This document shows, piece by piece, positions 8,974 through 17,889 of a stretch of DNA of 64,000 nt. The translations under genes were made by a program, and so were the position numbers. The number at the start of each line of letters is the position of its first letter. The first letter of the stretch is position 1. This DNA comes from Borreliella lanei (lineage in GTDB: Bacteria; Spirochaetota; Spirochaetia; Borreliales; Borreliaceae): positions 124,001-188,000 of the forward strand of contig NZ_JACHFC010000001.1 of NCBI RefSeq assembly GCF_014205895.1, in the 5' to 3' direction. The notes beneath the pieces are model-generated. The model ran no database searches, had not been told where the DNA came from, and worked only from the letters and a program-made list of their open reading frames with translations.

Positions 8974-9165
8974 TGCTAAATTATTATTTTAAAAATTCAA
9001 AAAGCATAAATATTCATTAATAAAACAATGCTAAAACTAAAAGTCTAAAACCACAACACCCCCCACCCTCAACAAGAACCAGCAAATACCAACCAAGAAG
9101 ACTTAAGCTTAAGTATTACAAGCAAATTTTCGCATAATCAAATAAGAAAAATTTCAATCTTTTGA

Positions 9166-9951
9166 TTAATTGAAATAATCGTGGATTAACATAGTATACT
9201 CAAGTGGTATTTTGTCTTCATCAAAAGCAATACCAAGCGCAAAAACCTTCCCACTAGGCGTCTGAATAATGCTTAAACTTTTTGATTTACCTTCAATAAA
9301 AATTTCTTCATCCATAAATTCAAAACTAAAAATCAAATCAATTGTATCTTCCTCAACATCCCCATAATCAAAAGAAGAAATTACTAAAGCACCCCCATAA
9401 GATAAATCTTTTATTAAGCATTTATGTTTTGTTCCATTAAACTTGATAAAAGCTCTATCAGAATCAATTTTTAGCTTTCTAATAGAATCTTTATCAATAA
9501 TAATCCTCTCATGAATTCTTTGATTTTGACCAAGTTTTAAATCAAGAAGCTTTCCAACTTTAATAGCAATCTCTTCTGGTGCAGGAGATAAAAATTCTAA
9601 TGTTAATAAATTGTATTCTTTATTCAAAGAAGAATAAGCAGAAGCACTCAATAGCTTTACAGACAAAAAGGGAAAAAAAGCCGCACTACTCTTAGAATCT
9701 GAATTTTTTTTAAGTTGAATAGAGCCTAAATTTTTATTTTTAGCCAAAGCGGGCAATACCGTATCTTCTTGAAAGATAAGCTTAAGAGAATCCATAGAAA
9801 TAGAATAAATTACTCCAAAAACAGTATAAGAGCCTATTCTCATTTCAATAGTATTGCGAAGATTTAAAAAACTATTTATCTCTGTACTCATTTTAATCTC
9901 TTTGCCCCTATACTTAGCTCCATAATCTCTTATTTTTCTAGATAAAAGCAT
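9166..9951 (-). CDS. plzA: Cyclic di-GMP receptor PlzA (PilZ domain)
   Basis: PlzA is the chromosomal c-di-GMP binding protein of Lyme borreliae, linked to motility, gene expression and survival in tick and mammal. The 261 residues match the known length. The N-terminal half is a divergent PilZ-like domain. The C-terminal half is a canonical PilZ domain with the ligand-binding RxxxR in QNQRIHERIIID (near 145-149) and D/NxSxxG in IKDLSYGGALV (near 184). A strong double ribosome site (AGGAGAAAGGAG) precedes ATG 9951. It is monocistronic and divergent from the PBP gene across a repeat-rich 307-base gap. Confidence 0.97.
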   Translation of the reverse strand: MLLSRKIRDYGAKYRGKEIKMSTEINSFLNLRNTIEMRIGSYTVFGVIYSISMDSLKLIFQEDTVLPALAKNKNLGSIQLKKNSDSKSSAAFFPFLSVKLLSASAYSSLNKEYNLLTLEFLSPAPEEIAIKVGKLLDLKLGQNQRIHERIIIDKDSIRKLKIDSDRAFIKFNGTKHKCLIKDLSYGGALVISSFDYGDVEEDTIDLIFSFEFMDEEIFIEGKSKSLSIIQTPSGKVFALGIAFDEDKIPLEYTMLIHDYFN

Positions 9952-10000
9952 AAACCTCTCCTTTCTCCTTTTTTGAATATAAAAATACTAAACAAAGCTT

Positions 10001-10021
10001 AAAACTGTTTTAAACAGTTTT
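10001..10021. repeat. Inverted repeat AAAACTGTTT-T-AAACAGTTTT
   Basis: Two perfect 10-base arms flank one base. It lies about 50 bases upstream of the plzA start. Its right arm overlaps the first TTTTACACTA decamer (10018-10027). A protein-binding operator or a leader hairpin of plzA are both possible. Confidence 0.75.
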
Positions 10022-10165
10022 ACACTAATAAAAAAGTTTAAAACAATTAAGCTATACACACGTTTAATCAACAATAAATAAATCTACTCTTAAAATCAAA
10101 AACATACCATCACCCACTCCTCATAGCATCTTTTAATTAATAAAACTTAAAAAACGCTGCTTACA

Positions 10166-10197
10166 TAGTGTAAAATTATAACAATAATTTTACACTA
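10166..10197. repeat. 14-bp perfect inverted repeat with 4-base spacer
   Basis: TAGTGTAAAATTAT (10166-10179) is the exact reverse complement of ATAATTTTACACTA (10184-10197), separated by AACA. It lies 61 bases before the PBP start and is not followed by a T run, so an operator is more likely than a terminator. Confidence 0.8.
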
Positions 10198-10258
10198 TAA
10201 CAATCAACCTATAACATTATTAATTCTTATACACTTATAGTATACTTTAGTAAAAAGT

Positions 10259-13030
10259 ATGAAATTAAATAGCCCCAATTTGAAAAAAATAAATACGCAC
10301 AAGCTGCTTATTTATTTAACATATTTCACAGTTAGCTTTTCTATTATCACCCTCTCATTAGCAGTATCTAAGACCATAAACATACAAAAAGATAAAAATT
10401 TTGGATATGTAAACCCAGCAGTTCCTTCAAGGCTTTTAGATATTAATGGGAAACAAATAACTCAATTTATATCCGATGAAAATAGAGAATTAATGCCTTT
10501 GAGAAAAATGCCTGACAATCTAATTAATACACTTTTAATACGAGAAGATATTGGTTTTTTTTCTCATCGAGGTTTTTCTTTGATGGGAATATTTAGAGCA
10601 GCATTTAATATTGTTCTTGGCAGATATTTTTCAGGCGGCAGCACATTAACCCAACAACTTGCAAAGCTTCTCTATACAAATCAAGCAAGAAGATCTATTT
10701 TGAGAAAATTACATGAAATATGGTGGGCAATTCAACTTGAAAAAAAACTCTCAAAATACGAAATACTAGAGAAGTACCTTAATAAAGTTTATTTTGGAAA
10801 CGGAAACTATGGAATAGTTGCAGCATCAAAATTCTTTTTTGGCAAAAGTGTAAATAAAATCAATACAGCAGAATCTGTGATGATGATAATTCAACTTCCA
10901 AATGCAAAACTTTATTCACCTCTTTACAATCCAGAATTTTCAAAAAAAATACAACGTGCGGTTTTAAACCAAGTTGTATCAAATGGAATAGTCAAAGCTG
11001 AAATTGCTGAAAAAGAATTTAATGAATACTGGCAAAATTATGATTGGACTAGAATGGCTGACACATCTGCAATTTCAAACAAAAAAGACCAGGCTCCTTA
11101 TTTCTCTGAATATATAAGGCAAAAAATACTAAAATATTTACCAGATGGTGCAAACATATATAAAGATGGGTACTCAATATATTCAACCCTTGATCTTGAG
11201 GCACAAAAATATGCAGACAAAGTTACAAACGATATGATTAATAAAGCAAGAACAATGCACAATTTAAATAGATCATCCGAAACAATAATTATTAATTCAG
11301 AAATTGTCCCTGTAGTAGATGCAATATCAGATTTATTAGGAATTAAAAATTTAAGAATAAATGGAAGGCAATATAAAAAACTGAGAAAAAGAAAATTTTA
11401 CGAAGACAATATTGATCTAATTGCAAGCTTTGGAGCTATACTTGGAATTGATAAAATAGATAAGGCAACAAAAGAATATATTATCAAAAATAAATTAACA
11501 CCAAAACTAATTGCACAGCCTGAAGGAGCAATGATAGCAATAGATACAACAAGCGGAGCAATAAGAGCCATGGTTGGGGGAAGTGGGCATACTAAAGACA
11601 ATGAATTTAATCGAGCCACACAAGCAAAAGTCCAGCCTGGAAGTGCATTCAAAGCATTATATTTTGCAGCAGCAATTGATCTAAAAAAAATAACAGCTGC
11701 CACAATGTTTTCAGATTCTCCGGTAGCATTCCTAAATAAAAATGGAGAGGTTTATGCTCCAGGAAATTATGGTGGCAAATGGAGAGGTAACGTTTTAACA
11801 CGTCAAGCATTAGCCTTGTCCTTAAATATTCCAGCATTAAGAATATTAGACAAAATAGGTTTTGACGCTGCAATTAGCTACTCTTCAAAACTACTAGGAA
11901 TAACAAATCCAAAAGAAATAGAAAAAACGTTTCCAAAAGTTTATCCGCTAGCACTAGGTGTAATATCGGTTTCTCCAATCCAAATGGCAAGAGCCTTTGC
12001 AATTTTAGGAAATAGTGGTAACGAAATCGAACCTTATGGAATAAGATACATTGAAGATAGAGCTGGAAGAATAATAATAAATGAAGAAGCACGTATATTG
12101 GCTAAAATAAAAAGTAAAGATCAGGCTCAAATAGTGTCTCCTCAAACTGCTTATATCATCACAGATATGATGAAATCAACAATTCAATACGGAACCTTGG
12201 CAAATCAAAGATATACAAATCTCAAAAATTTTAAATCAGACATTGCTGGAAAATCGGGAACAACACAAAATTGGGCAGACGGATGGGCAATAGGATACTC
12301 TCCTTATATAACAACAGCATTTTGGGTTGGATTTGACAAAAAAGGATATTCACTAGGAATATCTGGAACAGGAACAGGATTGGCAGGACCTAGTTGGGGA
12401 GAATTCATGGCAGAATATCACAAAAACTTGCCTAAAAAGGTTTTTGTAAAGCCTGCAGGAATAATTAGTATCCCTGTGCAAGCAGAAACAGGGCTACTAC
12501 CAGAAGAAATTGCTGATGAGAAAATAATAAATGAACTATTTATTTCTGGTACCCAACCAGTTGAAAAATCAAAATATTATGAAAATAAACAAGAATTTAA
12601 AAATACAATAGAATTTAACATATACGGAATTGATGAGATTAATAATAACGATGAAATAAATTTTGACACTCCTGAATTTGAATATCTTGATAATAATCTT
12701 GAAAGCCTTAACAATGACAACAATAATGATAACAATAATCTTGAGAGCACCAATAATAATGAAGAAAATAAAAATGAAGATGAAATAGAAATGAACATGA
12801 AAGAACCCTTAAATGAAATAGAAAATAAAAACTCACAACAAGATTTAATAAATAATAACAATAATAACCAGGAAATGCTTATTGAAAATACCAAAAAAAT
12901 TAAAGACGAGGTCATTGTTAATGAAACAAACATAGAAGCACAAAGCACAAAAGAATTAAATTCAAACAATAATGAAAATGAGAAAATTAACAATAAAGAC
13001 GTCAATGGAGAAGATATCCAATTGGATTAA
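10259..13030 (+). CDS. Class A penicillin-binding protein (bifunctional transglycosylase/transpeptidase)
   Basis: Polymerises and cross-links peptidoglycan outside the inner membrane. The 923-residue protein has one N-terminal membrane segment (about 15-40). Its GT51 domain has REDIGFFSHRGFS and GGSTLTQQLAK. Its transpeptidase has the SxxK serine in PGSAFKALYF, SxN in SLNIPALR and KSGT in AGKSGTTQNWADGWA. After about residue 790 comes an unusual Asn/Glu-rich tail of about 130 residues with runs of N. There is no ribosome site; TATACT at 10241-10246 implies a leader of only about 6 bases. The ParB-like gene follows after 9 bases. It resembles PBP1a. Confidence 0.94.
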   Translation: MKLNSPNLKKINTHKLLIYLTYFTVSFSIITLSLAVSKTINIQKDKNFGYVNPAVPSRLLDINGKQITQFISDENRELMPLRKMPDNLINTLLIREDIGFFSHRGFSLMGIFRAAFNIVLGRYFSGGSTLTQQLAKLLYTNQARRSILRKLHEIWWAIQLEKKLSKYEILEKYLNKVYFGNGNYGIVAASKFFFGKSVNKINTAESVMMIIQLPNAKLYSPLYNPEFSKKIQRAVLNQVVSNGIVKAEIAEKEFNEYWQNYDWTRMADTSAISNKKDQAPYFSEYIRQKILKYLPDGANIYKDGYSIYSTLDLEAQKYADKVTNDMINKARTMHNLNRSSETIIINSEIVPVVDAISDLLGIKNLRINGRQYKKLRKRKFYEDNIDLIASFGAILGIDKIDKATKEYIIKNKLTPKLIAQPEGAMIAIDTTSGAIRAMVGGSGHTKDNEFNRATQAKVQPGSAFKALYFAAAIDLKKITAATMFSDSPVAFLNKNGEVYAPGNYGGKWRGNVLTRQALALSLNIPALRILDKIGFDAAISYSSKLLGITNPKEIEKTFPKVYPLALGVISVSPIQMARAFAILGNSGNEIEPYGIRYIEDRAGRIIINEEARILAKIKSKDQAQIVSPQTAYIITDMMKSTIQYGTLANQRYTNLKNFKSDIAGKSGTTQNWADGWAIGYSPYITTAFWVGFDKKGYSLGISGTGTGLAGPSWGEFMAEYHKNLPKKVFVKPAGIISIPVQAETGLLPEEIADEKIINELFISGTQPVEKSKYYENKQEFKNTIEFNIYGIDEINNNDEINFDTPEFEYLDNNLESLNNDNNNDNNNLESTNNNEENKNEDEIEMNMKEPLNEIENKNSQQDLINNNNNNQEMLIENTKKIKDEVIVNETNIEAQSTKELNSNNNENEKINNKDVNGEDIQLD

Positions 13031-13039
13031 AACAATAAA

Positions 13040-13441
13040 ATGTTAATAGATATTGATCAAATAAAAATAAAAAAAAGAATTAGAAAAAATATAGGAGACA
13101 TTGAAACTCTTAAAAACAGCATTATAAAACATGGATTAATTTATCCAATAATAATAGATAAAAATAAAAATTTGATAGCGGGGCTTAGAAGATATCAAGC
13201 TTTAAAAGAAATCGGTTATAAAGAAGTTGAAGTAAAAGTAATCTCAATTGAAAACAAAAAAACTTTACTTGAAATTGAACTTGACGAGAATAATGTTAGA
13301 AAATCATTTACAAGAAGCGAGGCAAACACGGGAGAAGCTTATTTAAAAATTTATTCTGAAAGCAATATAATAATAAGATTCTTTAAATTTATTATCTTAA
13401 AAATTAAAAACATGTGTAAAAGAAAAAATAGAAAAATTTAA
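13040..13441 (+). CDS. Short ParB/Spo0J N-terminal-domain protein
   Basis: A 133-residue protein with only the ParB N-terminal (Srx-like, CTP-binding) fold. IKHGLIYPIIIDK and AGLRRYQALKEIGY carry the GxRRxxA-type motif, and ENNVRKSFTRSEA resembles the ENxxR...EA motif. Full ParB proteins continue with a helix-turn-helix and dimer domain; both are missing here. Instead the last 26 residues include the amphipathic, basic IIIRFFKFIILKIKN and a KRKNRK end. It lies 9 bases after the PBP gene and before pgi. It is unlikely to be the chromosome-segregation ParB. Function is unknown; membrane association is my inference. Confidence 0.82.
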   Translation: MLIDIDQIKIKKRIRKNIGDIETLKNSIIKHGLIYPIIIDKNKNLIAGLRRYQALKEIGYKEVEVKVISIENKKTLLEIELDENNVRKSFTRSEANTGEAYLKIYSESNIIIRFFKFIILKIKNMCKRKNRKI

Positions 13442-13463
13442 ACCATAACAAAGGGGTGTGTTT

Positions 13464-15056
13464 ATGTTAAATTACAAAAATCTTAATGAACTTGAAAATT
13501 TTAAAATCCTTGAAGGAATTGCTCCAGAAATGCTCAAAACGGCATTAACTGGGAAAAGAATAAAAGAATACGACATTACAATAGAAGGAGATAGTGTACA
13601 TTATAACTATGCTTCAAAGCAAATTAATGAAAACCACCTTAAAATTTTTCAAAATTTAAGCGATGAAGCAAATTTAATAGAAAAATATAAAGAAGTACTT
13701 GATGGGGAAAAGATCAATATTAGTGAAAATAGAAAAGTCCTGCATCACCTTACAAGAGGGCAAATTGGTAAGGACGTAATAGAAGACAATAAAGAAAATA
13801 TGAGGGAGTTCTTCCAATCAGAACTTGAAAAAATATATAATTTTGCAAAGCAAATTCATTCTGGGAATATTAAAAGTGCAAATGGTAAAAAGTTTGAAAA
13901 TGTAGTTCAAATAGGAATTGGTGGATCCAGCTTAGGCCCAAAGGCCCTTTATAGCTCAATAAAAAATTATGCAAAAAAACATAATCTAGCTTTAATGAAT
14001 GGTTATTTTATTTCAAACATTGATCCAGACGAATCAGAAGAAGTATTAAGCAGCATTAATATTGATGAAACGCTTTTTATTATTGTCTCAAAAAGTGGAA
14101 ATACATTAGAAACCAAAGCTAATATGCAATTCTTAATAAACAAATTAAAATTAAATGGCATAAAAGAATATAAAAAACAAATGGTGATTATAACATTAAA
14201 AGATAGCATGTTAGCACTAGAGGAAAAAGGATATCTTGAATATTTCTTCATGCATGACTCAATAGGTGGAAGATTTTCTCCAACATCAGCAGTTGGACTT
14301 ACACTGCTTACTCTTTGCTTCACAGAAAAAATTGTAAAAGAAATTATAAAAGGAGCCAACAGGGCTGACAAAAAATCATTAAACAAAAACGTAAAAGACA
14401 ATGCATCTCTCTTGGCAGCGCTAATTAGCATATATGAAAGAAATGTTCTCAACTACAGTAGCAACTGCATCATTGCCTATTCTAAAGCAATGGAAAATTT
14501 TTATCTTCACTTACAACAACTTGAAATGGAAAGTAATGGAAAAAGTGTAAACAGATTTAACGAAACAATAAATTACAAAACTGTAAGAATAATTTGGGGA
14601 GGCATTGGAACAGATGTTCAACATTCGTTCTTTCAAATGCTTCACCAAGGAACAGATATAGTTCCAATGGATTTCATAGGTTTTAATGAAACACAACTTA
14701 AAGAAGATGTAATATCTGATAACAGCTCAAGCAATGACAAATTAAAAGCAAATTTAATAGCCCAAATAATAGCATTTTCAAAAGGCAAAGAAAATGATAA
14801 CAAAAATAAAAATTTTAAAGGCGAGAGGCCTTCTGCACTAATATATTCAAAAGAATTAACGCCTTATACAATAGGAGCAATACTCTCCCATTACGAGAAT
14901 AAAGTAATGTTTGAGGGATTTTTATTAAATATAAACTCATTCGACCAAGAAGGAGTTCAGCTGGGAAAAATTATTGCAAATCAAATTTTAAAAAAAGACA
15001 CTTTTAAAGATGAAGTAATAGAATCTTATTCTAAAAAAATTTTAAAACAAGATTAA
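13464..15056 (+). CDS. pgi: Glucose-6-phosphate isomerase
   Basis: Interconverts glucose-6-phosphate and fructose-6-phosphate in glycolysis, the only main energy pathway of Borrelia. The 530-residue protein has IGIGGSSLGPKAL (sugar phosphate binding), IVSKSGNTLET, GGRFSPTSAVGL and LHQGTDIVPMDFIG. A GTG at 13458 is in frame, but ATG 13464 lies 7 bases after the AAGGGG ribosome site (13451-13456), so I use that. It is the third gene of a plus-strand run starting at the PBP gene. Its pathway partner, phosphofructokinase, is nearby on the opposite strand (17880). Confidence 0.97.
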   Translation: MLNYKNLNELENFKILEGIAPEMLKTALTGKRIKEYDITIEGDSVHYNYASKQINENHLKIFQNLSDEANLIEKYKEVLDGEKINISENRKVLHHLTRGQIGKDVIEDNKENMREFFQSELEKIYNFAKQIHSGNIKSANGKKFENVVQIGIGGSSLGPKALYSSIKNYAKKHNLALMNGYFISNIDPDESEEVLSSINIDETLFIIVSKSGNTLETKANMQFLINKLKLNGIKEYKKQMVIITLKDSMLALEEKGYLEYFFMHDSIGGRFSPTSAVGLTLLTLCFTEKIVKEIIKGANRADKKSLNKNVKDNASLLAALISIYERNVLNYSSNCIIAYSKAMENFYLHLQQLEMESNGKSVNRFNETINYKTVRIIWGGIGTDVQHSFFQMLHQGTDIVPMDFIGFNETQLKEDVISDNSSSNDKLKANLIAQIIAFSKGKENDNKNKNFKGERPSALIYSKELTPYTIGAILSHYENKVMFEGFLLNINSFDQEGVQLGKIIANQILKKDTFKDEVIESYSKKILKQD

Positions 15057-15125
15057 TTAATTAATTTTTGAATATATCACCTTAAGTTTAAAAAAGAATG
15101 CACTAAGCTTATACAAGAGGTAATA

Positions 15126-16517
15126 ATGAATAAGGTAAGTATATTATATACATTAATTAATATTATAATAATGCTTATTCTAATAAGCATAGTTTATCTT
15201 TGTAAAAGAAAAAATATTTCTTTTACAAAAAGAGTGTTTATATCGTTAGCAATTGGAATAGCATTTGGAATGACTATTCAATATTTTTATGGAACAAATT
15301 CAGAAATAACAAACGAAACTATAAATTGGATAAGTATTTTAGGCGATGGATACGTAAGGCTCCTTAAAATGATTATAACCCCCTTAATAATAACATCAAT
15401 AATCTCTGCAATAATAAAATTAACCAACAGTAAAGATGTTGGAAAAATGAGCCTACTTGTAATATTAACGCTAGTATTTACAGCAGGCATTGCTGCCATA
15501 ATTGGCATTTTCACTGCTTTAGCATTAGGATTAACAGCCGAAGGACTACAAGCAGGAACTAGCGAAATTTTACAAAGTGAAAAATTGCAAAAAGGACTTG
15601 AAATATTAAAACAAACACCAATCACAAAAAAAATCACAGATCTTATTCCACAAAATATATTTGAAGATTTTGCAGGACTTAGAAAAAACTCAACAATTGG
15701 AGTTGTGATATTTTCAGCTATCATAGGAATAGCCGCTCTTAAAACATCTATAAAAAAGCCAGAATCAATAGAATTTTTTAAAAAAATAATATTAACGCTT
15801 CAAGATATAATATTAGGTGTAGTAACTTTAATTTTAAAACTAACACCTTATGCTATATTAGCTTTAATGACAAAAATTACAGCAACAAGCGAAATCAAAA
15901 GCATAATAAAGCTTGGAGAATTTGTAATTGCTTCCTACATTGCCATAGGTCTTACATTTCTTATGCATATGGCATTAATTGCAATAAATAAATTAAACCC
16001 AATTACTTTTATAAAAAAAATATTCCCAGCACTATCATTTGCATTCATATCTAGGTCTAGTGCTGCAACCATACCTATTAATATAGAAATTCAAACTAAA
16101 AACCTAGGGGTAAGCGAAGGAATAGCAAATTTATCAAGCTCCTTTGGAACATCAATTGGGCAAAATGGTTGTGCAGCACTACACCCTGCTATGCTTGCAA
16201 TAATGATAGCACCAACTCAAGGAATAAACCCTACAGATATTTCATTTATACTCACACTTCTTGGATTAATAATAATAACTTCATTTGGAGCTGCTGGAGC
16301 TGGCGGAGGTGCAACAACAGCCTCACTAATGGTACTCTCAGCAATGAACTTTCCAGTGGGATTGGTCGGGCTTGTAATATCTGTTGAGCCTTTAATTGAC
16401 ATGGGAAGAACAGCTGTTAATGTAGGCGGCTCAATGCTTGCAGGCGTTATATCTGCTAAACAGCTCAAACAATTCAACCACAATATATACAACCAAAAAG
16501 AGCTCATAAGCAAATAA
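15126..16517 (+). CDS. Dicarboxylate/amino-acid:cation symporter, TcyP (L-cystine uptake)-like
   Basis: An integral membrane carrier of the DAACS family with about eight to ten hydrophobic segments over 463 residues. The substrate-site blocks SSSFGTSIGQNGCAALHPAM and FGAAGAGGGATTASLMVLSAMN, and EPLIDMGRTAVNVGGSM, agree better with Bacillus TcyP than with GltP/GltT glutamate carriers as I remember them. It is often annotated as a glutamate transporter (gltP). The ribosome site GAGG precedes ATG 15126. The CoA disulfide reductase gene begins 14 bases after its stop, suggesting cotranscription and a thiol role. Substrate is inferred, not shown. Confidence 0.85.
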   Translation: MNKVSILYTLINIIIMLILISIVYLCKRKNISFTKRVFISLAIGIAFGMTIQYFYGTNSEITNETINWISILGDGYVRLLKMIITPLIITSIISAIIKLTNSKDVGKMSLLVILTLVFTAGIAAIIGIFTALALGLTAEGLQAGTSEILQSEKLQKGLEILKQTPITKKITDLIPQNIFEDFAGLRKNSTIGVVIFSAIIGIAALKTSIKKPESIEFFKKIILTLQDIILGVVTLILKLTPYAILALMTKITATSEIKSIIKLGEFVIASYIAIGLTFLMHMALIAINKLNPITFIKKIFPALSFAFISRSSAATIPINIEIQTKNLGVSEGIANLSSSFGTSIGQNGCAALHPAMLAIMIAPTQGINPTDISFILTLLGLIIITSFGAAGAGGGATTASLMVLSAMNFPVGLVGLVISVEPLIDMGRTAVNVGGSMLAGVISAKQLKQFNHNIYNQKELISK

Positions 16518-16531
16518 ATAGGAAAACAATG

Positions 16532-17863
16532 ATGAAAATAATAATTATTGGGGGCACATCAGCAGGAACTAGTGCCGCAGCTAAAGCAAACCGCTTAAAC
16601 AAAAAGCTAGACATTACTATCTATGAAAAAACAAATATTGTATCTTTTGGAACCTGTGGCTTGCCTTACTTTGTGGGAGGATTCTTTGACGATCCAAATA
16701 CAATGATATCAAGAACAAAAGAAGAATTTGAAAAAACTGGAATCTCTGTTAAAACTAACCACGAAGTTATCAAAGTAGATACAAAAAGCAATACAATTGT
16801 AATAAAAAATCAAAAAACAGGAACCATTTTTAATAATATTTACGATCAACTTATGATAGCAACTGGCGCAAACCCTATTATCCCGCCAATCAATAATATC
16901 AATCTAAAAAATTTTTATACGCTTAGAAATTTAGAAGACGGTCAAAAAATAAAAAATTTAATGGATAAAGAAGAGATTAAAAATATAGTGATAATTGGTG
17001 CTGGATACATTGGAATTGAAATGGTAGAGGCAGCAAAAAATAAAAGAAAAAATGTAAGATTAATTCAACTAGACAAGCACATCCTCACAGATTCCTTTGA
17101 CGAAGAAATAATTACAATAATGGAAGAAGAACTAATAAAAAAGGGGATTGATCTTCACACAAATGAGTTTGTAAAAAGTTTAATAGGAGAAAAAAAGGTC
17201 AAAGGAGTAGTAACAAACAAAAACACTTATCAAGCTGACGCTGTCATACTTGCTACTGGAATAAAACCTGCTACTGAATTTTTAGAAAACCAGCTTAAAA
17301 CTACTGAAAATGGAGCAATAATTGTAAATGAGTATGGCGAAACCAGCATAAAAAATATTTTTTCTGCAGGAGATTGCGCAACTATTTATAATATAGTAAG
17401 TAAAAAAAATGAATACATACCCCTGGCAACAACAGCCAATAAACTTGGAAGAATAGTTGGTGAAAATTTAGCTGGCAATCGTATAGCATTTAAAGGCACA
17501 TTGGGCTCAGCTTCAATTAAAATACTATCTTTAGAAGCTGCTAGAACAGGGCTTACAGAAAAAGATGCAAAAAAGCTTCAAATAAAATATAAAACGATTT
17601 TTGTAAAGGATAAAAATCATACAAATTATTATCCAGGGCAAGAAGATCTTTATATTAAATTAATTTATGAGGAAAATACCAAAATAATCCTTGGAGCACA
17701 AGCAATAGGAAAAAATGGAGCCGTAATAAGAATTCATGCTTTAGCAATTGCAATCTATTCAAAACTTACAACAAAAGATTTAGGGATGATGGATTTCTCA
17801 TATTCTCCACCCTTCTCAAGAACTTGGGATATATTAAATATTGCTGGAAATGCTGCCAAATAG
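16532..17863 (+). CDS. cdr: Coenzyme A disulfide reductase (CoADR)
   Basis: A flavoprotein that reduces CoA disulfide with NAD(P)H; Borrelia uses CoA as its main small thiol in place of glutathione. The 443-residue protein has the FAD-binding IIIGGTSAGTSAAAKA at the N-terminus and the single redox cysteine in SFGTCGLPYFVGG (near 42). NAD(P) binding is by IVIIGAGYIGIEM, and the second FAD motif is IFSAGDCATIYN. It is sometimes called NADH oxidase (nox). Two ATGs occur (16529, 16532). The second is 8 bases from AGGA and gives the familiar MKIIIIGG start. It follows the TcyP-like carrier gene. Confidence 0.95.
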   Translation: MKIIIIGGTSAGTSAAAKANRLNKKLDITIYEKTNIVSFGTCGLPYFVGGFFDDPNTMISRTKEEFEKTGISVKTNHEVIKVDTKSNTIVIKNQKTGTIFNNIYDQLMIATGANPIIPPINNINLKNFYTLRNLEDGQKIKNLMDKEEIKNIVIIGAGYIGIEMVEAAKNKRKNVRLIQLDKHILTDSFDEEIITIMEEELIKKGIDLHTNEFVKSLIGEKKVKGVVTNKNTYQADAVILATGIKPATEFLENQLKTTENGAIIVNEYGETSIKNIFSAGDCATIYNIVSKKNEYIPLATTANKLGRIVGENLAGNRIAFKGTLGSASIKILSLEAARTGLTEKDAKKLQIKYKTIFVKDKNHTNYYPGQEDLYIKLIYEENTKIILGAQAIGKNGAVIRIHALAIAIYSKLTTKDLGMMDFSYSPPFSRTWDILNIAGNAAK

Positions 17864-17889
17864 GAAGAATTAAATTAATTTAATTCTTC
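17864..17889. terminator. Palindrome at the convergent end of cdr and pfk (possible bidirectional terminator)
   Basis: GAAGAATTAAATT (17864-17876) is the exact reverse complement of AATTTAATTCTTC (17877-17889). It starts at the base after the cdr stop and covers the pfk stop codon. It is A+T-rich and has no long T run, so termination is plausible but not certain. Confidence 0.5.

Larger units (their letters stand above)
9952..10258. other. 307-base divergent regulatory region between plzA and the PBP gene
   Basis: No open frame is supported here. It holds the plzA ribosome site, two perfect inverted repeats (10001-10021 and 10166-10197), three copies of the decamer TTTTACACTA in either orientation, and a TATACT -10-like box at 10241 for the PBP gene. 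Confidence 0.7.

Noticed and set aside
12577..13005. 142-codon open frame on the minus strand, rich in Leu and Ser
   Set aside because: It is the antisense of the Asn-rich tail of the PBP; AAT and AAC read backward as ATT and GTT, and shifted frames give Ser and Leu. It has no ribosome site or motif.
13040..13441. The ParB-like gene as the chromosome-segregation ParB
   Set aside because: It lacks the helix-turn-helix and dimer domains, and no parA or parS-like sites adjoin it.
14003..14452. 149-codon minus-strand frame inside pgi
   Set aside because: Antisense shadow of a strongly conserved enzyme gene; no start signal or recognisable protein.
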